A stretch of 7,111 nucleotides of DNA from Opitutia bacterium (GTDB lineage Bacteria; Verrucomicrobiota; Verrucomicrobiia; Opitutales; Seribacteraceae), in the NCBI GenBank assembly GCA_018695085.1, contig JABHOU010000308.1:1-7111 (forward strand), written 5' to 3'. Each line of letters begins with the position of its first letter. Position 1 is the first letter of the stretch. Below are positions 1 through 6,833 of this stretch, piece by piece. Made by a program: the position numbers and the translations under genes. The notes under the pieces were generated by a model. The model saw only the letters and a list, made by a program, of their open reading frames with translations. It was not told the origin of the DNA and did no database searches.

Positions 1-450
1 ATTCTCGTGTGTCTTTCCGCTTTAGGATTTCCGTGCTTGGCAGTTTGGCTTTTCCCCGAAGAAACCGTAAACCTCCGACTTCTTGAACCAGCACAATTGA
101 TTGGTGGGGGAATATACCTGTTAGCTGCCGGAGCCGCATTCACGGCAATTGGTATTTTCGCCAGTTCGGTTACGCGAAACCAAATGGTCGCAGGTATGCT
201 TAGCTTCACTCTACTAACGCTTCACTTGGCCCTGATGGCGTACTTCCATGGCGAAATGCCTACCGATACAATGGGTCTCGCTACGGCAAATGCGTTAAGG
301 GATTCACTTGGATCGTTAACGACGGGATTGGATAGGCTAGAACATTTCGTAGTTGGAATCATCGACATAGCAACTCTTTTGCACTACCTTGTGACGACCT
401 GTCTCTTTCTAGGTTTCGCCATTCTTGCCACGACACGTTTAAACGATTGA
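1..450 (+). CDS. ABC-2 type transporter permease, GldF-like (3' part only)
   Basis: This is the C-terminal 149 codons of an integral membrane permease. The frame is open from base 1, so the gene starts upstream of the window and the GTG at position 7 is an internal valine codon, not a start. Three hydrophobic stretches are visible: about residues 1-17, about 33-80 (long enough for two helices, broken by the polar SSVTRNQ) and about 120-145. The loop motif SSVTRNQMVAG after a hydrophobic helix, and the segment LEHFVVGIIDIATLLHYLV near the end, are typical of GldF-type permeases of the ABC-2 superfamily. Such proteins form the membrane channel of an ABC exporter with a separate ATPase, whose gene is expected upstream. 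The stop overlaps the start of the GldG-like gene (TTGA), as expected for partner subunits. The transported substrate cannot be read from the sequence. Confidence 0.85.
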   Translation: MLVCLSALGFPCLAVWLFPEETVNLRLLEPAQLIGGGIYLLAAGAAFTAIGIFASSVTRNQMVAGMLSFTLLTLHLALMAYFHGEMPTDTMGLATANALRDSLGSLTTGLDRLEHFVVGIIDIATLLHYLVTTCLFLGFAILATTRLND

Positions 451-2081
451 AGAAAATGGATTTTTGCAACGCTGGGCGTAGTCGTAGGTTACATCGATGG
501 ACCATAGTCATGCTTTTGACTAGTTTGGCCCTAGGGCTCAATCAACTTGCATCGAGAATTGACCTGAACTTCGATCTTACGAAGGAAGGTAGATACACCC
601 TATCGCAAGAAACCTTAGCGTGGCTGGCCAAGCTCGAAAAACCTGTAGACATCATCATCACTATTCGAGAATCGAACAACCAGCCAAAAATCATACAACG
701 TCTATTGTTAGATGTAGATCTATTGTTGGACGCCTTCGAACGAGCTCCATCTTCCTTCCCCATCCACATACATCGAGTAGACGTGAACGCACGCAAGGCG
801 CAAAAGACTTTGATCGAAAAGTATAACTTGGCGGAACCCAATCTAATCCTCGTCGCAACTCAAGGTGACGAAAATGTGGAAAAAGCAGTATTATTTCGGT
901 TCGACGATCAGCCCGCGACAGATACGTCTAACCCGAAGGAAGCCTTTCGCTCACGCGAGTCGAAGGCTCGAGATGCTGTGTTCGACTCGGGACTTTACGA
1001 CGAGTGGGCAGAGAACAATCGCAATGTACCAGAACCCACAAAGTTTCACGGTGAAGAAGTTATTCTTCGGGCCTTACTGGGAGTTACTCGTGATCGCAAA
1101 GGACCTAATGTAATCTACTTCACAAGAGGTCACGGCGAGGGAAGTCCGAGTGATGCAAATCGTGATCATGGATTCTCCGAGATGCAAAAGTTTTTAGAAA
1201 GCCGAAATCTAGAAGTGTCTTCTTTGGCACCCGACCCCAATGCTCGTATTCCCGAGGATGCCGCTCTTGTCGTGGTGACTTCTCCACAAGTGCCTTTCCG
1301 GGCACAGGAAGTGGCCCGACTTCGAACTTTCCTTTCCGAACGGCAAGGTAGCCTAATGTTGTTGATCGACCCCATCGTCGACCTGTCTATAGACTCACCC
1401 CCTGCCTTTGGTTTTCGTCCCTTACTGAAGGAATGGGGATTACGTTGCCACGACATGCTCGTCCACGACCCCGACATCTCAAAATTCGACGTTTTCTCGG
1501 GCGACTACTCACTCCGCACTTATTCTCGGGACGAGAGGCATCCGGTTGTGGAACCTCTTATCCAGCATGGGTTATCTATCTATGCGGGAAAATGTCGTCC
1601 AGTTGAACGTGAAAACGCCCCCCCTGAACAAATAGAGGCGACAGAATTAATCTATTCCTCTCGGACTTCTTGGGGGATAAGCGACTGGCGTTCACCAAAA
1701 AGTCCTGAAGTTCGAAACGATTTACTGGACATCCCAGGACCCGTTTCGGTAGCCAGCTTATCAGAAAAAAAACTTAGACCACGGCATGAAGTTAAAATAA
1801 AAGGTGGAAAAGTAGCGGTAATGGGAAGTTCGCAAATATTCGCAAATCGAATCCTTAGATCAAATGCCGGAAACCGTAATCTTCTTCGCAATCTAATTCA
1901 TTGGTTTCTAGACGAAAACGACATGCTCGACATTCCGCCCAAAGAGATAATAAATTATAGCATGAAAATGAACGAGCAACAGTTTAGAGAACTCCTTTAT
2001 TCTACAGCGTACATCCCCAGTATTGTTGCCTTACTAGGCTTATTTGTTTACTGGCTTCGCAAAGACATCTTGGCATCATGA
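447..2081 (+). CDS. GldG-like protein of an ABC transport system (544 aa)
   Basis: This is a GldG-family auxiliary protein (ABC-type uncharacterised transport system domain), the usual partner of a GldF-like permease. One helix lies at about residues 18-35. It is followed by the family hallmark DLTKEGRYTLS (43-53) and PVDIIITI (66-73), where a large extracytoplasmic domain begins. FHGEEVILRALLGV (200-213) leads into IYFTRGHGE (223-231), the conserved GHGE motif. GKVAVMGSSQIFANRIL (454-470) and RNLIHWFLDENDML (481-494) match the end of the domain. A second helix (521-537) ends in YWLRKD, typical of the family C-terminus. The length fits the family. The TTG at 447 overlaps the permease stop (TTGA) and would allow coupling. 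An ATG at 456 is an alternative start that shortens the protein by three residues. Neither start has a convincing Shine-Dalgarno site. The gene overlaps the next one by 4 nt. The family is clear; its molecular role is poorly known outside Bacteroidota gliding. Confidence 0.87.
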   Translation: MKKMDFCNAGRSRRLHRWTIVMLLTSLALGLNQLASRIDLNFDLTKEGRYTLSQETLAWLAKLEKPVDIIITIRESNNQPKIIQRLLLDVDLLLDAFERAPSSFPIHIHRVDVNARKAQKTLIEKYNLAEPNLILVATQGDENVEKAVLFRFDDQPATDTSNPKEAFRSRESKARDAVFDSGLYDEWAENNRNVPEPTKFHGEEVILRALLGVTRDRKGPNVIYFTRGHGEGSPSDANRDHGFSEMQKFLESRNLEVSSLAPDPNARIPEDAALVVVTSPQVPFRAQEVARLRTFLSERQGSLMLLIDPIVDLSIDSPPAFGFRPLLKEWGLRCHDMLVHDPDISKFDVFSGDYSLRTYSRDERHPVVEPLIQHGLSIYAGKCRPVERENAPPEQIEATELIYSSRTSWGISDWRSPKSPEVRNDLLDIPGPVSVASLSEKKLRPRHEVKIKGGKVAVMGSSQIFANRILRSNAGNRNLLRNLIHWFLDENDMLDIPPKEIINYSMKMNEQQFRELLYSTAYIPSIVALLGLFVYWLRKDILAS

Positions 2082-3892
2082 AGCCTTCGACCTTACTATT
2101 AATAGCTTTAAACGCGGTTACTTTTTTTGGGATTTACCAATTGACGAACAAAGACGAAAACTCGACAATTAACCCTACAATCGCACTGGTTCAACTGCTC
2201 GGAGACCCCCAGAAGATAACCATAGGAAAAGAATTCCCTGTCAATACTTCACTTACCCTCGAGAAGGAAGAAAGTGGTTGGAATATTCTAACCCCCATGA
2301 AATGGAAGGCAGACGAATTTGCCACTTCGAAACTTACCGGCAGACTGCGACATATCGAGGCTCGCAGACTATTCAGCCTTGAGGAAATAAAGGAGAAAGG
2401 AGAAAGCCTAGCCGATTATGGACTAGATCGCTCCGACCTGACAATCACGGTGGAATCTAAGTCAGGAAAAGTCACACTAGCGTTCGGTTCCCCAACTCGA
2501 GATGGTCGAGAACGCTATGTCATGCCTGATTTTGATGAAAGTGAAAAAACAGAAATTTGGGCGGTCAATGCATCTCTATGGGATACCGCCAATATTTCGG
2601 TCGCAGAATGGATGGAGCGTGAATTCCTGAAATTCCCAGTATACGATGTACGAGCTTTCGGAATCCGTATCAAACAAGGAGACACCCTCGTTAAAACTCG
2701 CATCATGAGAGGAAAATCCGGTGAATGGAACATCACCTCCCCCATTCAATCCCCTGCAGACACAGACAACGTTCGACTGTTCTTAAACCAGCTCATCTCG
2801 TCAAAAGCCATACGTTTCGTGACAGATCCAGTAGAGATAAAAAGCCTCTCATCTCGGTTGGACTCCCCAGTCTTCCGAATATATTTGGAGGGTAGTTCGA
2901 GTGGAAGATCGATAATTATAGGAGAACCCATCGATGAGGAGGAAGGTGCAAACTTGCGTCCCGCTCAAGTCGAAGGAGAGTCGTCAATCTTTATTGTAAA
3001 TGAGTCCTTAGTATCGCTTCTGGCTAATGCCGAAGGAAGGCTTCGAGATCGTCAACTCCTTGCCTTGGACTCTAAAACTATCGGCACCATTGAAATTTAT
3101 GATTCTAACCTTAGACTTTCGCTCCATAAACTAGAAGACGGTCGCTGGGAAGTTATATTACTAGACGATGAAGGAGAAGTGTCCACAAGACCAGGCGATG
3201 TTGAAATAATCGAAAATTTCCTCTATAAATTGCTTTCACTAGAAGCACTGACATTTGTAAGTGACGCTCCTTCGGAGGAAGACCTCAAGGGATATGGCTT
3301 CGATCAACCCCGACATTCCGTCACGCTAAGTACGATGGACGGTGAAACTGTCACATTAAGAATCGGACATCATGCTGATGGCGTTTCCGGTTGGTATGCT
3401 CGCCGAGACAACGCACCCTTCGTTTTCACCGCTGACGAGACTATCCCGTTTCTCTTGGCGCCCTCCCCTCTTCGGTTTCGCAAACGTCTACTAGAACGCC
3501 TTCCGCAAGCCATTGACATAAAAGATATTCGCTTAATGGACATCGACGTCAACAGCACCGAAATCTCTCTCGACAACAATCAGACCAAAGATATTGAATA
3601 CTTTTTAAGGAACTTCATTGCTCGAGAAATCATCAGCGAAAAGTATTTGCCAAACGGTATCCGACTACGAGGACAAACAATTCCTTGGCGTTACGAACTA
3701 CAATCCGACCTTGCTTTACCGGGGGGTGAAGGAGACGGAAACGAAACTCTCGTTTATCGGTTCACCGATCGCATAGGAGGACAAACCTGGGGAGGAGGTT
3801 CGCCATCGGCCAACCTTTCATTTCTCATTCCTATTGGTCTAATGGATCTTCTCTCGAAAATACTTCCTGACGACTCAAATCCGAATCCATGA
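2078..3892 (+). CDS. DUF4340 domain-containing membrane-anchored protein (604 aa)
   Basis: This protein has one N-terminal membrane helix (residues 5-21) after a very short cytoplasmic tail, then a long periplasmic part. That part consists of tandem modules of DUF4340 type. Module 1 (about 60-180) begins SGWNILTPMKWKAD and contains LADYGLD. Module 2 (about 206-325) begins SGEWNITSPIQSPAD and contains IRFVTDP. Module 3 (about 346-470) begins DGRWEVILLDD and contains LTFVSD, then LKGYGFDQP and TLRIGHHADG. A weaker fourth copy may cover 490-604 (IEYFLRNFIAREI, then LSFLIPIGLMDLLSKI). DUF4340 genes regularly follow GldF/GldG genes in Verrucomicrobiota and other phyla, so it probably acts with that transporter. 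No catalytic motif is visible. The ATG start overlaps the GldG-like stop (ATGA), which fixes the start and indicates translational coupling. Confidence 0.85.
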   Translation: MKPSTLLLIALNAVTFFGIYQLTNKDENSTINPTIALVQLLGDPQKITIGKEFPVNTSLTLEKEESGWNILTPMKWKADEFATSKLTGRLRHIEARRLFSLEEIKEKGESLADYGLDRSDLTITVESKSGKVTLAFGSPTRDGRERYVMPDFDESEKTEIWAVNASLWDTANISVAEWMEREFLKFPVYDVRAFGIRIKQGDTLVKTRIMRGKSGEWNITSPIQSPADTDNVRLFLNQLISSKAIRFVTDPVEIKSLSSRLDSPVFRIYLEGSSSGRSIIIGEPIDEEEGANLRPAQVEGESSIFIVNESLVSLLANAEGRLRDRQLLALDSKTIGTIEIYDSNLRLSLHKLEDGRWEVILLDDEGEVSTRPGDVEIIENFLYKLLSLEALTFVSDAPSEEDLKGYGFDQPRHSVTLSTMDGETVTLRIGHHADGVSGWYARRDNAPFVFTADETIPFLLAPSPLRFRKRLLERLPQAIDIKDIRLMDIDVNSTEISLDNNQTKDIEYFLRNFIAREIISEKYLPNGIRLRGQTIPWRYELQSDLALPGGEGDGNETLVYRFTDRIGGQTWGGGSPSANLSFLIPIGLMDLLSKILPDDSNPNP

Positions 3893-3927
3893 CCCTTCTC
3901 GATTACTCGCTCCAAACAAGCATGTAG
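3889..3927 (+). other. 12-codon open frame at ATGA overlap, in frame with the AsmA-like gene
   Basis: An ATG at 3889 overlaps the DUF4340 stop as ATGA, just like the junction at 2078. It opens a 12-codon frame (MTLLDYSLQTSM) that ends at TAG 3925-3927. The same frame meets a second TAG at 3937-3939 and then continues without a break from the TTG at 3943 as the AsmA-like protein. It could be a coupling mini-ORF that hands ribosomes on to the TTG 16 nt downstream, or the decayed original 5' end of the AsmA-like gene. Chance is also possible because the frame is so short. Confidence 0.35.
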
Positions 3928-3942
3928 AAACTCCTGTAGCAC

Positions 3943-6663
3943 TTGAAAAAAAACCAAAGATGGGGCAATTGGCCGAGAAAGTTCCTTCTCGCGATCCTTG
4001 CGCTACAGATTCTGTTTATTTTGCTTTTGGACATTCGCTTTCCGGTCCCTACATTTTGGATTCAGGAAATGAACAACGCCACTGTGCAAGAGGGATTAAT
4101 CATCGAGGTAGAGGAGGCAACCTTCACTCTCGGAGGGAAGATTGGCATTAGAAACGCAAGGCTGAAAGCTACCGGAGAAGATCTCCCACCCCTCTGCTTC
4201 ATCCGAAGGGTAGACGCTCATTTCAAACTTGGTTCCTTGCTTATGGGAAATTTCGTACCAACTGATGCCAGCATAGAGGACGCCTGGTGCTTATCGGCGG
4301 ATCAAGAGAGAAACCCTGCACTGGAGAACTGTTCGGGAACCCTACATTTTCGCGAAGAAATCATAAGGTTTGCTTTTGAAGGGCGGGCATTATCTTCAAG
4401 ACTTGATTTTCGCGGTTTCTGGAATACTGAAAAGGCATTTCCACGAAGATTTCCTCGCAAAAAAACCTCGAAACTTCTTCGACAGGATTTTTCGGAAATG
4501 TATTGGCAAGCAATAAAATGGAGCGAAAAAGCCAAAGCTCTTCTAGCAAAATCCGAACAATCAATCATAGGGGTACATATCAAAGTTGAAGATCAATGCA
4601 GCATTCGCCTTCTAGCGGAAAGCGGTGCAATCAAACTGGGATCTTACGAAGCAGAGTCCGTCCATTGCTCAACGAAGGCTGAAATGAACGAAGACAAGGA
4701 CATCGAAGCTTCCTTGATGCTCGCAGCAAGCAAACTGTATTTGGACAGTGGTAATGAAAAAATCGGGATTGGACAAATTAGGGCTCAAGTAGATGGATTC
4801 AAATGTAGTTCTCAAGAAATCACGGAACTACCTTCAGTTGATGCCAAGTTGGAAGGAGTGTCGTTGTCGGGCAAATTCGAGGGAAGACTTCCCAATGTTC
4901 ATCTCGATGTTTCTCCCTCGGGAAAAAATGCCTTTTCGCTTTTCGCCGGCATGGGAACCAGAGGATCCAAGATCATATTTACCGGAACAGCCAACCCCTT
5001 TGAAAGAAATGTACAAGGAATTTTGTTCATTTCAGTCCAGCCTCACGACCTAACCTCAGAGACCATCGAAGAATGGGAGAGGGAACAAATTCTTCTCACC
5101 TCAAACCCAATAAGGGCGAAAATCGGACCGATGCAACTTAAAGACGGCAATTTCTCCGGTTCAAAATTTTTAATAAAGGCAGAAGAGCTAATCGTTAGAA
5201 ACTCCCCGCCGGCAAGATATCACATCCAAGGCAAAATCAATCAAGACGGGTCCATACTCGCTCACGATATTTATGGGAAACTCAAACACTCCGAAGTGAG
5301 AGGCTCCTTTCGACAAAACTGGTCGAATCTTGATTTTCGATTCCTTCTTGAAGGTCGCTGCATGCCAACCGAGATCAATCCATGGCTAAAGGATTGGTGG
5401 GACGTGATTTGGCAAGATTTCTCTTGGGATCAGGAGATTCCTTACGGCGACTTTGACATAAAGGGTCAATGGCTAAACCGGAAGAAAAGAACAAGGACAT
5501 ATGGTACAGTTGAAGTATCTAACATCAGCTACAGAGAACTTCCCTTGGAAAAGGGGTCCCTCAAGGTAATAGTCGATGAAAAGAAAACGAGAATCACAAA
5601 AATCAACCTCTTTCCACCGTCAGGCAAGGTTGAAGGTAATTTATCGTTTCCGCGCTCTTCCTCGAACAAAGCCTTAATTCTAGATTTCGATTTAAATGGA
5701 GAAATAAACCCAGTGCATTGCAGAAAAGCTTTCGGCCCAGTCGCTGAACAAGCTCTCGTACGCTTCGACACCAATTCAACAGTGAAAGCCATAGCCAAAG
5801 GCCAAGTGCTCTTGGCTGATGATAATAACCAAAGCGAGAAGGACGATTTAACACATTTCCAAATACATGCGACTTCACACGATCCTATCCATTTTTCTGG
5901 AATGCCATTGGAATACCTCTCATTGGATTTGCAAGCAAGTGCCGGCCAAACTCATGTCGAAAAACTCGACTTTGGCATTGCAGGTGGAAGGGGATCTGGA
6001 ACTCTTCTATTCCGGGAAGAACAAAACGGTAGCGAATTGGACATCAAGCTGTCTGTTAAAAAAGCAAACCGATCGAGCTTTACTGAGGTCATGATACTGT
6101 CGGATGCTTTCTCCGAAGACAAACATTCTACCCAAGAAGAGCAACCAGATGAACTCAGCAGTGGAATTCTAGACCTTTCCTTGGAAGCCTCGGGGCGAAC
6201 CGATGAAATGTGGAGTTTCGAAGGGAATGGTTCCATATTGGTTAGCGACCCGGATCTTGGCAAGGTTCAGATATTTGGTTCGCTGGCGGATCTTATTGGC
6301 AAAAACTCATTGGGATCTGTCCGTTTCACCAAATTGGACACGCCTTTCATCCTAAGTGGAGAACGAGCAAACTTCAAAAACCTCAATCTTTCGGGTCCCG
6401 CATCTCTTCTTGTGGCCAATGGAGAAGTCAACCTTTCCAAAGGTCTGCTTGACTTCGAGGCTCGCTTGCACCTTTTGGGAAACATACCATTAGTAAGCAA
6501 GTTGACTCAATTGGCCGATCCATTGTCTGCTCTGGGCAATATAAAAATCGGCGGTTCCTTTGATGAACCAACATGGAACCTCCAATTTCGCCCTGGAAAG
6601 GCACCTCTAGAGGTTCTTTTTCCGGATGGATTACCAGCACCAAGAAAACCAAAGGGAGATTAG
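3943..6663 (+). CDS. AsmA-like inner-membrane-anchored envelope protein (906 aa)
   Basis: This large protein has a basic N-terminus (MKKNQRWGNWPRK), one membrane helix (about 13-30) and an otherwise periplasmic, beta-rich body. About residues 737-885 resemble the AsmA-like C-terminal region. SGILDLSLEASGRT is followed by a GNGSILV segment, then FGSLADLIGKNSLGSVRF, then LNLSGPASLLVANGEVNLS with LLDFEARLHLLG, and finally GNIKIGGSFDEPTW. Proteins of this superfamily (AsmA, YhdP, TamB) are long beta-groove proteins linked to phospholipid movement between inner and outer membrane. A similar role here is an inference. Several cysteines (for example 85, 116, 130) lie in the predicted periplasmic part. 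The start is TTG: TAG at 3937 blocks any upstream extension, and the next ATG (residue 43) would remove the membrane helix. No Shine-Dalgarno site is evident before it. The middle region is not recognisable at domain level. The gene ends in TAG, so TAG works as a stop in this genome. Confidence 0.8.
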   Translation: MKKNQRWGNWPRKFLLAILALQILFILLLDIRFPVPTFWIQEMNNATVQEGLIIEVEEATFTLGGKIGIRNARLKATGEDLPPLCFIRRVDAHFKLGSLLMGNFVPTDASIEDAWCLSADQERNPALENCSGTLHFREEIIRFAFEGRALSSRLDFRGFWNTEKAFPRRFPRKKTSKLLRQDFSEMYWQAIKWSEKAKALLAKSEQSIIGVHIKVEDQCSIRLLAESGAIKLGSYEAESVHCSTKAEMNEDKDIEASLMLAASKLYLDSGNEKIGIGQIRAQVDGFKCSSQEITELPSVDAKLEGVSLSGKFEGRLPNVHLDVSPSGKNAFSLFAGMGTRGSKIIFTGTANPFERNVQGILFISVQPHDLTSETIEEWEREQILLTSNPIRAKIGPMQLKDGNFSGSKFLIKAEELIVRNSPPARYHIQGKINQDGSILAHDIYGKLKHSEVRGSFRQNWSNLDFRFLLEGRCMPTEINPWLKDWWDVIWQDFSWDQEIPYGDFDIKGQWLNRKKRTRTYGTVEVSNISYRELPLEKGSLKVIVDEKKTRITKINLFPPSGKVEGNLSFPRSSSNKALILDFDLNGEINPVHCRKAFGPVAEQALVRFDTNSTVKAIAKGQVLLADDNNQSEKDDLTHFQIHATSHDPIHFSGMPLEYLSLDLQASAGQTHVEKLDFGIAGGRGSGTLLFREEQNGSELDIKLSVKKANRSSFTEVMILSDAFSEDKHSTQEEQPDELSSGILDLSLEASGRTDEMWSFEGNGSILVSDPDLGKVQIFGSLADLIGKNSLGSVRFTKLDTPFILSGERANFKNLNLSGPASLLVANGEVNLSKGLLDFEARLHLLGNIPLVSKLTQLADPLSALGNIKIGGSFDEPTWNLQFRPGKAPLEVLFPDGLPAPRKPKGD

Positions 6664-6793
6664 AAGCATTTCATTAGACCTCCGCATTCAACAAAAAACG
6701 AAGCCATTGACGCAAAAAAGTGCTGAAGGAGCGATGAGAAGTATTCTGATGTTGCGTGGACAAGGTTTTTGGAATTTGGATAAGAACGACTAA
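6662..6793 (+). pseudogene. Possible remnant of a VapB-type antitoxin (DUF2191-like)
   Basis: Directly behind the AsmA-like stop, in the +1 frame, 43 codons stay open up to TAA 6791-6793. The translation reads RSISLDL at its start, KTK at 6695-6703, and ends AMRSILMLRG followed by QGFWNLDKND. From memory, VapB antitoxins of this family begin with a pattern like MRTTLDID, carry KTK or RTK near residue 20, and end in a pattern like LRGxGxWxGDLDxMR. The order and wording agree, but the fragment is shorter than the 60-75 aa usual for the family. It lacks a proper start (ATT precedes RSISL), lacks part of the middle and has lost the GD of the C-terminal motif. No vapC toxin follows. An ATG at 6734 has AAGGAG only 2 nt upstream, too close to be a good ribosome binding site. 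The resemblance is seen by eye in a short low-information stretch, so chance remains a real alternative. Confidence 0.33.
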
Positions 6794-6833
6794 ACGCGAA
6801 TCATAGTAACTTTTTATCTAGGAGACATAAGCT
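6664..6833 (+). other. Intergenic region between the AsmA-like gene and accB (170 nt)
   Basis: This is the longest gap in the window. It contains the possible antitoxin remnant up to 6793 and the accB ribosome binding site at its 3' end. I see no clear hairpin followed by a T-run, so no intrinsic terminator can be called. No -35/-10 pair with good spacing stands out either. The gap and the change of function suggest that accB has its own promoter here, but the sequence alone does not locate it. Confidence 0.5.
6819..6825 (+). promoter_or_regulatory. Shine-Dalgarno site of accB, deciding a TTG start
   Basis: TAGGAGA lies 8 nt upstream of the TTG at 6834. It is the best ribosome binding site in the window and the spacing is close to ideal. 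It supports TTG as the true accB start. An in-frame TAA at 6828-6830 rules out any start further upstream. Confidence 0.8.

Noticed and set aside
359..541. Antisense and shadow open frames across the window, such as this 60-codon minus-strand frame over the permease/GldG junction.
   Set aside because: They lie opposite or inside well-supported genes, show no recognisable motifs and have low-complexity basic compositions typical of shadow frames.
3925..3939. TAG recoding or readthrough joining the ATG at 3889 to the AsmA-like protein.
   Set aside because: Two TAG codons only 12 nt apart would both need to be read, the AsmA-like gene itself ends in TAG, and a usable TTG start follows at once.
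3946..3953. Run of eight A at the AsmA-like start as a frameshift or slippage site.
   Set aside because: The frame downstream is continuous and the upstream frame is already the same, so no shift is needed to explain the gene.
3960..4151. Open frame starting at ATG 3960 as the real gene after DUF4340.
   Set aside because: It is an out-of-frame shadow of the AsmA-like N-terminus, whereas the TTG frame gives a proper membrane helix and 906 codons.
6707..6735. TTGACG at 6707-6712 as a -35 box for accB.
   Set aside because: It matches the -35 consensus well, but no acceptable -10 hexamer lies 16-18 nt downstream (AGCGAT region).
6734..6793. A 19-codon leader peptide gene starting at ATG 6734.
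   Set aside because: The AAGGAG lies only 2 nt before the ATG, there is no run of regulatory codons and no attenuator hairpin follows; the antitoxin-remnant reading explains the frame better.
6776..6804. TTGGAT (6776-6781) and AATCAT (6799-6804), 17 nt apart, as an accB promoter.
   Set aside because: The position is sensible, but the hexamers match consensus only about 3/6 and 4/6, too weak to call in AT-rich intergenic DNA.
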